Part shown: positions 32,722 through 47,700 of the stretch, in pieces
How positions within the stretch are numbered: the stretch's first letter is position 1
Layout: each line of letters opens with the position of its first letter
NCBI GenBank assembly: GCA_030704615.1
Contig: CM060733.1
Span: 49,912,001 to 49,972,000, forward strand
DNA length: 60,000 nt
Origin: Takakia lepidozioides
Lineage: Eukaryota > Streptophyta > Takakiopsida > Takakiales > Takakiaceae
Direction of reading: 5' to 3'
Made by a program: the position numbers and the translations under genes
Notes under the pieces: model-generated
What the model was told of the DNA's origin: nothing
Databases searched by the model: none
What the model saw: the letters and a program-made list of their open reading frames with translations, nothing else

Positions 32722-35700
32722 ATGGACCTTCTACCCCGCCCGCCTTCGTTTGAAGCTACCCCGCAGGACCCCGCCCCTGCGATGCCGGCCGAAGAGCCCG
32801 AATACCTTTGTCGATACCTCTGTACCAAGCACTCATGGCGTGGCAAGTACAAGCGAATCCTCTGCCTCTCACCTTCGGCAATTATCACTCTCGATCCGTC
32901 CACACTGCAGGTAACAAATGCTTATGATGTGGCCACTGATTATGAGGGGGCGGCTCCCGTGACCGGAGGGCGTGATGATCCCTTACAGCAGCATGTACTG
33001 GAATTCACCATAAATTTGCGCACAGAGGGCCGCGGGAAGTTCAAGTCGATCAGATTCTCCTCCAGGTTGTCTCCCTCTCTAAAGAAAACTGTCCTCCTCC
33101 TTGAGCTGGCGGGATTTATCAACCCTACACCCTGACCCATAAGGGGTGTCTCAATTGATTCTCCCCTTCCAATGGTGCCCTTCTTCTGTTTGAGCCAAAT
33201 TAGGGCAACTTTTGGTTGCTCTCAGATTTAGCATGCATGAGTGACGACGGCTTTGAACCAGCTCAAAAGTGATGGCCCAATTTGTTCATAGAAAGCAGGG
33301 AGATCCATACCTGGGGCAGTCCTCTAGGATGATCCCTCACACCTAAATTGTTCTGAGCTCGACTCATGAAAACGAAGGTGCCAGCCTTCTTGGTGAGACT
33401 TCTCTATTGAGTGCGACAACAAGGTGCTAAAGGGAGAGGCTACTGGTGAAAGAATTCTAGTTCCAAATAAGATATTACATCCATCAAAGGCGCAAGTGGT
33501 TGTACCATTCAATTGGTTTCGATATGGACCAATTACAATTCCTGTAGGCTGCATATACATGTGTAGCAAACTAACTCCCCATCGTCATGAAATTGGGCAG
33601 TTGCGTTGGGCACGTCTTCATTAATATTGCAGTTCTGCAATCCAACAGTGACTTTGATTTCTGACATTACTATATGGGTTGTGAAGATTGCTTAAACATC
33701 TCACTTGGCCCTGAATACATGTAAGACTGGAAAATGTGATTGCATGGTGACTAGGTAGTTAACCTGCACTTCAGAAATTAGAGACTGACAACTCTTAATG
33801 CAAGCACGGCAGGATCATGACTTCATTGCTGTCTCTGTATAGCTTGACCACAGCCTGAAAACCTTCGTCCTGAGATCTGTCGATCTCACACATAGTGTCC
33901 ATCGTGGTTGAATGTCACACTGTCAGACTAGGTCTTAAGACCAGCTAGTGTATAGCTCAGTCTTACACTAAATGCTGCTGACCGGGATACATGTATGGCA
34001 GTTGTTCTACAGTAGCATTGTCCCAAAACTGCATATCTGTAACTATAACTGGTCTAACAAAGATCGAACATGCTGTATTGGCCGTTATATGCACACTTTT
34101 CTCTCTTTCTCAAAACATCAATCATCCCAATTGACTGTATTTAATCCTGTATTGGTGGACCTCAACTTGAGTTCCATGTGTGCAATAGTTGGCAAGATCT
34201 CAATCTTTGGTCACCTTTTCGCTGCGTCAGTGTCAACAATCTGACTGGGTTTTGGTTTGCAAGTCAGGTATCGGGCAGCAATATTGTCTGAACTAAATAA
34301 ACTCAAACAGCACCGAAATATGGGGATACCATCATCACCGCCTCCAACAGCAGCTGCTGATTTTCCTGTCCTCCATCTGCGTCGACGAGTGTCTGACTGG
34401 ACTCCCTTTGTACGTTCTTGCCTTGGTTTTATGTTTCTACTGGGTTTGCGATATTCTAATTTTCTAGGGAAGATGGGCAATGGAGAGGGGAGACATTTTG
34501 TGTGCAATGAACGGTAACGTGAGCTTATGAGCTTGGTCAGACAAAACACTCTCACACTGGCTGTCACATGAGATGGCCAACCTAACTTGTCTGTCAGGGA
34601 TGGCACAGTTCTCAGTCATGGACCCAATCCAGCCAATCTGTGCAAGGAGCCCTTCTAGCTGTCTCTTGAACATCATACTCTTGCTACTGGCATTATGTGA
34701 GGAGTGTATTGAAACAACTCCATTTGTGCTTGCGCAGATTATGAGGATAACAGCCATTGGAGTGGAGGTGCGAACAGCTCAAGGCAATTTACATTGGTGT
34801 CTAGACTTTCGGGATATGGATTCTCCAGGGATCATATTACTTTGTGATGCATATGGCAGGAAGGGCGTGGAGGGAGGAGGATTTGTGTTGTGCCCATTGT
34901 TTGATCGGAAGTGCAAGGCCTTCATCGCAGCTTCTGGAGTTTCTAACTCTTCAATTCTCACTAAATTAGTAGGTCCTCTCGTCCCTGTCACATGATTTAC
35001 GTTGAGTGTTGATGCTGTGGTGTTTGGTAGCATTCAAGACAGGTCATCATATAACACTTGCCAGTAGCACGGGGTAGCTGAATTTACAGTGCGCAGTGTG
35101 TGGACATAGGTTTCTTACCTTTTCGTTGTACTGAATTTCAGAATGACACATTTCAAATAATTTTTCCTCTAATTGTCCGACAGACAAGCACAGCTAAATC
35201 ATCGGTGGGCATCTACATGAATGTTGATACGTCACAAACAATCGGCGCCCCAGAATTCTTGAAACAGAGAGGTGAGGGACAGGTCTGTCCTTGGTTTCCT
35301 TTTTTGTTCCCGTTGCTGATTTAGTCCTTGGAGGTCCTATCCTTTTTGGCTGATTAACTAAGGACAGGATCTTATTTACCTCAGGGATGATATGCTAGAT
35401 GGCTAGTTGATAGCTCTGATGGAAGTTGCAATTGCATGGACTTAATCCTTAAGAATGTAGAAGAGAAGGCGCAGTGTGCCAAGTCCAACCATCAAAGGCT
35501 AGGAAGCACCCTCTCTCTAAACAGTGTTCTTTTGCGTGGTTACTTTTTCTTACCCTCTTTGATTTCATCAGGTCTTCTTTTGTTGGCCATCATACCTTGC
35601 ATGCTTGGTTACATGCCCTCTGCAATTAGGCCCTTAGTAAACTCAGTATAATGACCATTACCCGTTCTCAGGCACACTGAGATAGAGGTGTGCTAACTGT

Positions 35701-38700
35701 TACCATGAAACAGCGAAGACTGCAGTGGGTGCAGAAGAACCACCAATTGGAGACTGGTCTGTGACACGACATCGATCTGCTGGGCATGGCACTTCCATAT
35801 CATTGGGGCTCTCATTTGGAGCCGAGGCTAAATCTGTCCTTGGATATAAGGGGGATCCTGTTCCTAGACAGTTAGTTCTCACCAGAAGTTCCTTGGTGGA
35901 GCGCAGACAGAATAACTACGAGGTTAGTTGCATTATTTGCTCTATCTAAAACCTTTAATTCTCTTATTTCTTGTGCAATGTATTGGTGTCTTGTACAATA
36001 ACATAAAATGCAACAAAGCTTGTCTGGAAATCGGATTTGATTGGGTTCAACATTACGTCCGCTCTATTCATAACCTGCTCTTTGCTGTTTTAGGTCTGAG
36101 TATACCCAAGCAAATAATTGACTGTCTGGCTGATTCTTTGGCTCCAGCGTACTTAACCTGAACTGTGCAGTGGATGACTGATTGTCGTTCCTTGTATGGA
36201 ACGACAATTGTTCTTATGTCTGATTGTCCAAGGGGGGAAGAGGCAGAGAGAGATATATATATGATATGTCCACGGGAGGCCCAAGGGACACACAATTACA
36301 AGTGAGATTATACATCCAGTGGAAATCCGGCGGAGTGACAGGACAAGGTGGAGAGAGAAAGGAGAGGGTTTGGTAACAAAGTTTGATCTTAGGTCTTGCC
36401 CCTTTCCTCTCAAGAAAGAAATGTGCGGGGGGATAAGAGTTTGAAAACTGATGATTGACGCAACTGCAGGCAGTTATTGTTCGGCCTTTGTCTGCTGTTG
36501 CAGCCCTAGTCCGCTTTGCAGAGGAGCCGCAGATGTTCGCCATTGAGTTCAGTGATGGTTGCCCTATGCATGTAAGCCCTAGCTGCTCACTTGTGCCAGT
36601 CCCGTGCTTGATAAGATCCAGCTTACATCATTTGTCTCTCAAATTTGACTGTTGTCTTTTCTAGTTATCGTACCTCAAAAAACAGTCACATATTTTATTC
36701 TCATGTATTCTTAACAGTCTTCACTGGTTTTACACGTGTGATTGATTTGGAAGTCGTCCCTGGCTGGTGTGACACAAACAGGTGTACTCAAGTACCTCTC
36801 GCGATAATCTTTTAGCGGCGGTGCGAGATACGGTGCAAGCCGAGGTAGATGCTATTGCATTTGGTTATTGCTCTGGAGGTGGTTCATATTGGCTATTTAA
36901 AATTGGAGCCAATTTTCAATGTTTGCTGTCAATCTCCATGCATTGTGTCTAGTAATCAAATGTCAGCTTGGACCATGCACTGGTCATTCGCGACAGAACT
37001 CCCAGGTATGAATGGGCTTCTTGATGCTGTACTCCTGTAAAGTGCTTGCACACACTCACATTTGGCTGTTTGTATGGAAAGTCATGGCAACTGTCCTGTC
37101 TCTGCGTTTACTTGTCATCTGATGGTGGGTTGTTGGAACTTGACTGCAATGACAGGGGCAACGCCCTTTACCAGTGTTGCCAAGACTCACCATGCGTGGT
37201 CACTATCTGGACCCACCATGTGGACAAGTGGTGCCCCCCCCTCCACCTACCCCAGTGACAGGGCCACAGCGCCTGTTTGCAGATGTGGAAGGGGAGGCAT
37301 TGCATCTGAAGCACCTCACAGCTGCAGCCAAGGATGCTGTTGCTGAGGGGGGATCCACTCCTGGGTCGAAGGCCAGGCTATGGCGGCGGGTACGGGAGTT
37401 CAATGCCTGTGTCCCCTATAGTGGATTGCAGCCAAACATGGAGGTTCAAGATGTGACACTCATGACGTTGCTGTCAATGCTCCCAGCCCCTCCAAATCTT
37501 CCCCCAGAAGTCCCTCCTCCTCCACCCCCCTCTCCAAAAGCTGCTGCGACTCTGATGGGTTTAGTGGCTTGCCTTCGGCGTTTGCTTGGTTCAGTGACGG
37601 CAGCATCCATGGTGGTTTCCATGCCAGTTGCTGTGGGTAGAATTATGGGGCTACTAAGGAGTGGATCAGAAGGAATAGCAATGGAAGCAGCGGGGTTGCT
37701 TGCTATGCTCCTAGGAGGGGGTCCTGGTGAGAGCAATCTGTTGATGAACTCAAAGGGGGAGCGGCATGCAACACTTATGCATGCAAAAACAGCGACCCTC
37801 GGACATCAACTACACATAACAGTTTTAATCAATCGGCTAAAGCCAATGTCAGTGTCCCCATTGCTGTCCATGGCAGTGGTGGAGGTGCTCGAGCCAATGC
37901 TCTGTGAGCCACAGAGTGAGACAACTGATTACGCAATGTTTGTAGAGATGTTGCGCCAGGTGGCAGGTCTGCGTCGTCGATTGTTTGCACTTTTTGGTCA
38001 CCCCGCTGAAGGGGTTCGTGAGACAGTGGCTGTTATTATGCGCACAATTGCAGAGGAGGATGCCATTGCAGCTGAATCCATGCGGGATGCAGCACTGCGT
38101 GATGGAGCACTGTTGCGTCACCTCGTGCACGCCTTCTTCTTGCCAGCTGGCGAACGCCGGGCAGTCAGCCGCCAGCTTGTGGCCTTGTGGGCCGATGCAC
38201 ACCAACCAGCCTTGGATCTACTCTCTCGGATTCTACCCCCAGGGCTTGTTGCATATCTCCATACTCGCCCCGCTGAGGAAGAAGACGATCAGCAGAGCCA
38301 CCAGGCCGTGTCATCAAGTACCTTCTTAGCATCTCGAAAACAACGTCGTATCTTACAGCGGCGGCGGGGTCGGGTGCCAAGGGAAAAGAATCCATTTGCA
38401 CCTATATCCCATAGGGGGAATGGTTTGGACACAGGATTCCACAATGAGAATGCAAGCAGTGTCTTGGCTCCCACAGGTGTGGAGATCACAAATGGCCAAG
38501 GGCATACGGGTCAAGCTTCCCCTACAATCGGGGGCTCATTGGGGTTGTCTGCTGGTTCTGCTGAGGATGTGCAGGTGACTGTCTCATCTCCTACAGATCC
38601 GAGCCTTCCACATGCCTTGCCTGCACTATTGCAGTCCACAAATCCAAGTCTTAATAACTCAGCAGGGGAAGTTGATGTGACAAGCAGAGAGGTAACATCT

Positions 38701-41700
38701 CAGCCACTCTTCCCAGCGCCTGCCCAGGTGATTGCTGAGAACGTTTCAGTTGGATCTGGCAGGCTTCTTTGCAATTGGCCAGAATTTTGGAGAGAGTTCA
38801 GTCTGGATCACAGTCGTGCAGATCTGATTTGGAATGAACGGACAAGGCAGGAGTTGCGTGAAGCCTTGCAGACTGAAGTGCATCATTTGGATGTTGAAAT
38901 AGAGCGGACAGCTGACGTGAATGTCCTTGGTATTGTGGCTGTTGCTGGCGAAGCAAGTGAGAGAGAAGAGATTTCAAGCCAGCTTTCATGGAACTATGCG
39001 GAGTTTGCTGTCCGTTATCCAAGCCTCTCAAAAGAAGTTTGTGTAGGTCAATACTATTTGAGACTGTTGCTGGAGAGTGGAGGGGGGACAGCAAGCCAGG
39101 CTCAAGACTTTCCTTTGAGAGATCCCCTGGTCTTTTTCCGGGCACTGTATCATCGTTTCCTATGTGATGCAGATATTGGACTCACTGTTGAGGGGGCAGC
39201 AACAGAGGAGTTGGGGGCTGACTGGTGTGATATGGGGGGCCTAGACGGGTTTGGAGGGGGTGGGGGTTCTTCTGTACGGGAGCTCTGTGCGAGAGCTATG
39301 GCTATTGTGTATGAGCAGCACTATCACACCATTGGTGCCTTCGATGGGACCCCACACATAACGGTGCTGCTTGACCGGACCAATGATAGGGCTCTTCGTC
39401 ACCGCTTGTTGCTCCTATTGAGGGTATGAGTAATGTCCTGCTATTGGTTTGACAAGTATGCATAAAGATGGAAATCTTGATCTATAGTCACTGGTTGCTG
39501 CTGCTTGAAAGAGATATACATCAATGCCCTTGAGTTTGCTCTGCTGATAGGGAGTGGTTGGGTTGAAGTAGGTACTTATGAAGGTGCCAGCCAATTCAGT
39601 GGCTTCTGTTGCTGTTGGGGGCTGTGTTCTGGCTGTTGATCTCCTGACAACAGCACATGAAGCCTCAGAAAGAACGGCAATTCCTTTACAGTCCAACATG
39701 ATTGCAGCAACTGCATTTGTGGAGCCCCAGAAGGAATGGCACTATATCAACAAGGATGGGGTTCAAGTGGGTCCACTGGAAAAAGATGCAGTTAGGCGGG
39801 CTTGGTCCAAGCAGGAAGTTGACTGGAATTCCAAGTGCTGGGCATCAGGCATGACAGAGTGGAAGCGGCTACGTGACATTCGAGAGTTGCGGTGGGCATT
39901 GGCAACACGAGTTGCGGTTTTAACCCCAGTACAGGTGTTTTCTTCTGTCGCCTTGCCCTAATAGCAATCTGTTTCACCCGTGTTGTTGATGGATTGTCCA
40001 TGTCCTGATTTCTTTTTCACCTTCAGCTTGTGATAAACATTCTGGAGAACACAGTAACCAATGTGACAGAACCAAGGTCTTTTGTTGTGGAATATTGACT
40101 GATTTGTCTTCAAGTGGGCAGGTTGGAGAGGTTGCGCTCTCTATTTTGCACAGTATGGTGGCTGTTCATTCTGACCTTGATGATGCTGGGGAGCTGATTA
40201 TGCCAACCCCTCGTGTGAAGCGGATTCTTTCCAGTTCACGCTGCTTACCCCATATTGCCCAGGTGGTCTCTACACATATCACAGTTGATTGTGTTTGGTG
40301 CTCTGGTGAATTAATTGCAACAGTCTGATAGGATATTGTCCTCTGTGTGTTTTCATCTGGAGCAAACAGGATAGTGGATGGGTGGTTCGTTATGGTCATA
40401 ATTTTGGAAAGAGTAAGCAACTTCCAAGGCGATGGTGTAGGAGAGAGGTTCAACCTGTTGTTCAGCTGATGCTCAGACATGTAGATGAGTTGGTGTAAAA
40501 TGTACCGTTCTTAGGTTTTGTGGAGAAACATTTTAATTATCTTTAGAGGTTCACTTTTTCAAGAGTTTACAACCTACATTCTCATTTGGAGGACTAGTGC
40601 CAATGCAGGCGGTGTTAACAGGAGAGCCAGTCATTGTAGAAAATGCAGCCTCATTATTGAAGGCTATTTTGAACCGGAACCCTAAGGGGATGGCCCGGTT
40701 GTACAACACTGGAGCTTTCTACTTTGCCTTGGCGTATGGGGGTTCAAACTTACAGTCAGTGGCAAGCCTTTTTGCAAGCACACATGCACACCAAGCGTTT
40801 CATGGGGGTGCGGAAGCTGCAGTGTCGTCTTCCCTCCCACTAGCCAAGCGCAGTGTGCTAGGGGGCCTGTTGCCTGAGTCCTTGCTCTATGTCCTAGAGC
40901 GGAGTGGCCCAACTGCATTTGCAGCCGGCATGGTGGCGGATTTGGATACTCCTGAAATCATTTGGACCCACAAAATGAGGGGAGAGCGCCTGATTGACCA
41001 GGTGTATTTCTCTGTCAAAACCTCTTGTTTGACTTCGTCAATGCTGCCTGGACATCTTGTCGGCACTCTTCTCGTCTTGCAATTGTGTATCAAGCGTCTT
41101 TCTAACTGTGCCCTTCTTTAGGGGATCTTTTCTTGGAACCTCTTTGAGGCAGCTCCTGCTGGCAGTCTTTGTGTTGCGGGGAATGTAAGCCATGTTATTC
41201 ACTTGTTATCCAGGTTTTGAAGCATCTAGGGGATTTTCCTCAAAAGCTCTCACAGCATTGCCATGTGCTCTATGAATATGCGCCAATGCCTCCAGTGACC
41301 TATCCTGAACTTCAAGATGAAATGTGGTGCCACCGGTACTATCTGCGAAATCTCTGTGATGAGATACGATTTCCGGAGTGGCCGATTGTGGAACATGTTG
41401 AGTTTCTCCAATCTTTACTTGCCATGTGGCGAGAGGAGCTGACACGACGTCCCTTGGATCTGTCCGAGGAGGAGGCTTGCTCCATATTGGAGATCTCGCT
41501 TAACGAAAATGAGTCCAATGCAGATTTGTCCAACGGAGGCGGGGAGGATGAGGCAAAGGGAGGTAGTGGCAAGGTCTTTGGCCGGGTCGATGAAGAAATT
41601 TTGAAGCGGCAGTACCGCAGGCTGGCAATGAGATATCACCCTGATAAAAATCCAGAGGGAAGGGAGAAGTTTGTGGCTGTCCAAAAGGCGTATGAGCGGC

Positions 41701-44700
41701 TACAGGTCAGTTGTCCATCTCACTATTCCAAGTTCTGTCCTGAAATGTATGGTGAGATCCTAGGGCACTCAGCACCTCAGGACCTCATTTCCTTGCATGC
41801 TGGATGCTCTAGCCGAAAAGTATTTCCTGCGTTGTCCTCTGAAATTGGCTTCCGTCTCTTCTTTCCAACAGCATCTATTGTTTCCTTGGATGCGGTGTAT
41901 CTTCTCCTATTAATTACTTGCCTTTAGATTAGTGTGGAGGCCTCTTTGCTCCTTTGATACATAATACTATCGTCCTTGACATTGTGCTTGACTCAACGAG
42001 TGGGTTGTGCCAAAACTGAAGGAGACCTGTCAGTTTATGGGCAAGAGATTTCCTGTCCATCCTGTGAAATATAATCTTGCTTAACCCTATGGAAGCTTTG
42101 GAGTTTAGTCCTGAGCAAGCATTTGCTTTGGCTGCAGGCCACTTTGCAAGGTCTACAAGGTCCCCAGTCATGGCGGTTGCAGCTTCTTTTGAAGGGACAA
42201 TGCATTCTGTTCAGAAGATATGGGGATGTTCTGGAACCTTTCAAGTATGCTGGCTATCCAATGCTGCTGAATGCCATCACTGTTGACAGCGATGATAACA
42301 ATTTCCTTTCCCCGGAACGTGCTCCACTCCTTGAAGCAGCATCTGAGCTTATCTGGTTGACGTAAGTTCATCATTCATCTGTAATCCTTCATTGTGTCAT
42401 GGTTTTGTTGACATTCTTCAAGACAAATGTAAGCAAAACATAATGACTATCAGTTCACCAGGTGTTTGCAGTTCAGGGGGATTGAGGTAGTGCTACCCAT
42501 CAGGATCTATTTATTTGCCAACTTTGCTTACCATGTTGCACTTCTGGCAGAATTTACAGAACCAGTGCTGTTTATCAAAATACTAGTAACCTAGTGAGTG
42601 GGTCATGCACAAGTCTTGTTAGTAGGGTTTCCTTTCTTCTCCCACCCTCTCACCTGTCTTGTGCTCAAGCATCTTTATACCTATCTGACATGCAAGTGTA
42701 CCACTTTGTAAGTGTGTCGACTGTTACTTATGAAACAGAAGGAACCAAGGCAAATTGAATCTCGCTAGTAGGTGATGCTCAGAAGGATGCCATCTCTGCA
42801 TAAATCCACAAGTCATTTGTTCATTCATTATCAGGTGTGTATCATCAGCCCTGAATGGAGAGGAGCTAGTACGGGACGGAGGGGGTTCATTGCTGGCAAC
42901 ACTCTTGGCACGCTGCATGTATGTAGTCCAGCGGAGCACACCCCCTACTGATCCAGCAGCCGTGATTGTCACCAATGTCATGCGCACCTTTGCAGGTACA
43001 TAGTATGTGTCTTCTTACATCTATCGGTGTGGTTGTTACATGGACACAGATTGAGATTCAAGGTTTTCTGTCCATATAGTTTGGGCTAGGTGGATCCCTC
43101 TTTTGCTGCAAAACGATAAATAACAGGGAAGTAAAGAGATTGGGAGAGTGTCACAACCGATGTTTTTGATCCAACATGCAAAGAACCTGTCTCCAGGCCT
43201 GAGTACATTTGAGAGTGCCCGCCAAGAGATGCTGCAATCCCCAGGCTTTGTGGTGGATGTGGTGCACTGCTCTGAGCTGGAGCTTGCAACACAGGCGGTG
43301 GATGCTGCCCTCCAGACTATTGGTCAGCTTGCAGCATCATCAGAGCTTCAGGATGCGCTGCTCAAGGCTGGTGTATTGTGGTGAGTTTAGCGACGGGCCT
43401 GATGATTCCAAGCTGTGCTTGTCGATGCACCCATTTGTGAATTGCCTGCTAGGAGTGACTGTGTCTGGTTTTTCTATTCAACTTCCAGTATGGGTATGGA
43501 ATTTTCCTTAGTTATTTTGCATCTTCACTGACATCCAACAACACTAAGTTTCTGATGGCAGTCCACTTCTGATAGGCTACCATACCCCTGAGTGAATAGT
43601 TTAAGACGAATTTGTGGGTTGGCTGCTGGATTGCTGGATTCCCTATCTGCAGCACACAAGGTTCAACTTCTCTATGTCTAAGTCCATTCTTCTATACACC
43701 AGACATGATTACTATTGATGATCAAGATGGGGATTGACGGTGTGTGCATGGCAGGTACCTTGTACCCCTTCTTCTGCAGTACGACTCAACAGCGGAGACG
43801 GGCGAAACCAGTGGTTCCCAAGGCGTAGGAAATAGTGTTCAAAATGCAAAAAACATTCATGCAATGCTGTCAGCTCGAGCCTTAGCCAGACTAGGTGGTT
43901 TCCTTGAGGATGACCTTGTCACGCCATACAATGTGACCACAGCCAACTCTGTACAGGCATTACTAACCCCAATGTTAGCTGCTATGCTTGGCGATGAGTC
44001 ACCCCGGGAGCTTCTTCGGAACCTCAATTCGAACTTAGAGTCACCACAGGTATACTACACCTTTAAGGTCTTCCTGTAAGTCACATTGCACGCTTCTATT
44101 TCAGGCAACCAAAAGGTGTGGCAGAGAGTGATGCACAGAGAAAAAGAAGAGAAAGAAGGAAGGCTTTAGCATCCACAGTGGCTCAAGGGCCATGTGACAG
44201 TGGAATAAGAAGAATTAACTGCAGCAAACACTGAACAATGCCCAAAGGCAAAGTGCCTATACAGATAGGCTGCCAGGCACTTTGAGTTTTCAATGCTGAA
44301 AGCTAGAGAGGGATTTTTGCCATCACAGGCTGGCTAGAGGGAATGCTCGCTTTCCAAGGAGTTTCACCATGTGCTGAAAGGAGGAGCATTAGATACGCTC
44401 CATACAAGCTGTATATGGAATTGGTTTCACGCTAAAAACCTTGTGATAACTGTTTGCAGATTATATGGAACTCTGCCACGAGGGCAGAGCTGCTGAAGTT
44501 TGTGGATAGTCAGCACATTTCACAACTCCCTGATGGCTCCTATGACATGCGGCCTACTCAGGAGTTCAAGTACAAGGCACTGGCAAATGAGCTTCATGTG
44601 GGGGATGTATATTTACGTGTGTACAATGAGCAACCTGATTTTGAGATTAGCAAAGCCGATCGGTTTTGCAAAGCCTTATTGGACTTCATCAGCAGTATCG

Positions 44701-47700
44701 TGGAGGAAAGGAAAAAACTGCTAGGTACAGAAATAGGAGAGCTAGCGTTGGCACCCCAGTCAGAGGTTAGAAATGACCCTCCAGAAAGTGGACCATCTCT
44801 TGGGCTTCCATCACCCAGTCGAAATGGGCCTGTAGGGGAAGGTCACCTCGAAGAAAAAGAAGGAACAGGACAAGAGGATGGTGAGTTGGTAGCAGCCGCA
44901 GCAGTAGTCTCTGATATTCACGGTAGCTTCCGGCAGTTAGAAGCTGGGAGTCTTGTCAAAGACCTCACCATGGCCTTGACGTCATTGCAGGTACAGGTGG
45001 TCCTTCTCTGGTTAAGTCTCAGACTTCATATGTTATTATCTTCGCACCAGCCTTTTCTAGAGAGCTTGTATGTTTGTGATTGACCCAGCAGTCTTGAACT
45101 TTCTAAGTGTCTGAATGCTACTTTTCTGATTAGCGTATGGGTTGTTGTGATGCTTTCCGCCCAATGTGTACTGGGGGAGAATGTACAGGACTCCCTGCCA
45201 TTTTGCAAGCCTTAGCTACAGCAAAGGGTTAGGGAGAAACATAAACACAGACAAAGCAGTGACTTAACTCTGTTGCTCTGCAGAACATACTGACAGCAAA
45301 TCCGGCAGTCACATCAGTCTTCTCCACAACGCAACAGCTTGCACCACTGTTTGGATGCCTTGTAGACACACGGCCTATGAGTGGAGAGGTACCCCAGTTA
45401 TGTCTGAATGTGCTTGCTCGCCTGACCACACATGCATCATGTGTGGAAGTCATGGTGGCTGATCGATCAGGCTTGCTTCTGCTGCTCCAGTTATTGCATT
45501 GTGCTCCTGCATGTAGGCCTGGGGCTTTGCAAGTTTTATATGCCCTAGCAAGTACATCAGAACTTGCTTGGGCAGTTGCCAAGCATGGGGGAGCTGTTTA
45601 CATTCTACAACTCCTTTTGCCTGTTCAAGGTTTGTCTTCGTCCAACAAACCCTGTTACATTAAAGTTGCAGCTTGATTCATGGTTGTGTATGTAGTGCTT
45701 GCTATCTGCACAAACTTGTATCATTCTTGGTACTTGATTCCTAGTTAAGTTGTATCTCTGTCAAGTGTGTGTATTAAGCTTGCAGGGATTTGGATCCTCC
45801 CTATCTATTATGGTTGCCTAAATTTCGTTCTTGCATAAAGACACCTTACTATAGTCTTTACAAGTGGATGGTAACAGTTGGAAGCAGACACCTATACAGT
45901 TGATGGACATAGCTATGCAGAAAAATGTTGAAAGTGGAGCCTACCTTTGATTCTATATAGGGAGTCTGCAAGAAGAAATGAAATCAAATCCATTTTTCCA
46001 AGGACAAGGAAGTGGCATATTTTCTTGCTTGTGCCAATAGAACCTGGGCTACTCGGAATCCAATGGGAAAACATTGCTCAGTAATATTAGTCCGTTTTCT
46101 TGGTAGCATCTGGGGACATTCATCCGATTGGAGACCACAATTGTCACGTGCATCTATACTGTATTGATTGCAGAAGAAGTGCCTCTCCATACAAGGGTGG
46201 CAGCAGCAGCCTTACTTGGGAAGCTCATGGGGCAACCAATGCATGGTCCAAGAGTAGCTATCACAATTGCACGGTTTTTCCCTGATGGCTTAGTTTCCGC
46301 TATTCGTGATGGGCCTGGTGATGCGGTTGTCATGGCCCTGGAACAGAGTACTGAAACCCCAGAGCTTGTATGGAGCCCGGCTATGGCTGCATCCCTGGGG
46401 GCACAGTTGACAACGATGGCTGTGGATCTATATCGGGAACAAACAAAAGGGCGCATGGTGGAGTGGGACCTTCCAGAGCATGCTTCCAGCCAAGCAGACA
46501 TGCGTGAGGAACCTCAGGTATCACTGCTGCTCCATCTCAATCTCTGCTAACCTTACACCTGGCATGTCGCTAGACCACCAAATCCAATGGTGGTTGTCTC
46601 CTCAATTGGGTGAGATGACTATGCTCTCATCCAATAGGGGGTGCACCCCATTCTTCTCTACGAAATGTAAGTACAATCTCTCCTCTCTAGCCACCACTTA
46701 TGGCACACCATATGCTATACATAACCATGATCACTTGTATAGCTCCCTTTGATCTGGAAATTAGATCCAATCATGCGTGGATACTTTCATTTGTATGGAG
46801 ATATATAATACCGAACAGTGACAAAGCCAATTCTGAATAAGGACCCTTCGGGTACAAGAGCCAAAGTTGCTTGCACTCAGGATTGGAGGAGGGAGAGACA
46901 CCCCATAGCTTGGGTCCTTTATCCCAGCTGGTCCAGTGAGCTTGGTCCGGGTTGGCCTTCCACTGTCGTCTCTGGCCTGCTGCCTTCTTGTCTTGCTTCC
47001 TCTCCTCTCAAGTAGGGTTTCCTTTTCTCAGAATGTGGCTCGTGACAACCCCCCCCTGGACTGTCTGAAGTTGGGGTGTTTTTTTGCCCTTGGGCCTGCC
47101 TGATCAGCTTTCCTTGACTTTCCAAAGTTGGTTCTCTTGTATTTGAGGTGTTGCTACGCAACACATAGAGTAGAAATTTAATAAGTCAGCGAAAGAGATT
47201 TGAGTTAAATGTGACGACTTATTGTGTCTCTTGGTGTTGCTCCAGGTTGGTGGTGTGTATGTGCGCTTGTTCTTAAAAAACCCCAAATTCCCTCTTCGGA
47301 ACCCGAAGCGATTTCTGGAAGGTTTGCTGGACCAGTATGTATCTGCTGCTGCTGCAACTCATGCCAGAAGTGGTCAGCCTGTAGACCCTGAACTCCCCTT
47401 GCTCCTGTCAGCAGCTCTTGTCTCCCTACTTCGCGTACAGCCAACACTAGCAGACCATGTGGCACATCTTGGCTACGTTCCGAAACTAGTGTCTGCCATG
47501 GCGAATGAGGGTCGGAGGGAGATGATGTCTTCTGGGGAACAAGTAGTAGTGACCGCTAGGAGGGCAGGGCGTGGAGTCGATGGTGCATGGGATCTGGAAG
47601 ATGGGGAAGGAATACCTGGCAGTCAAACCCCGCAAGAGCGAGTGCGGTTAAGTTGCTTAAGGGTGTTGCACCAGCTGGCAGCTAGTACTGCTTGTGCTGA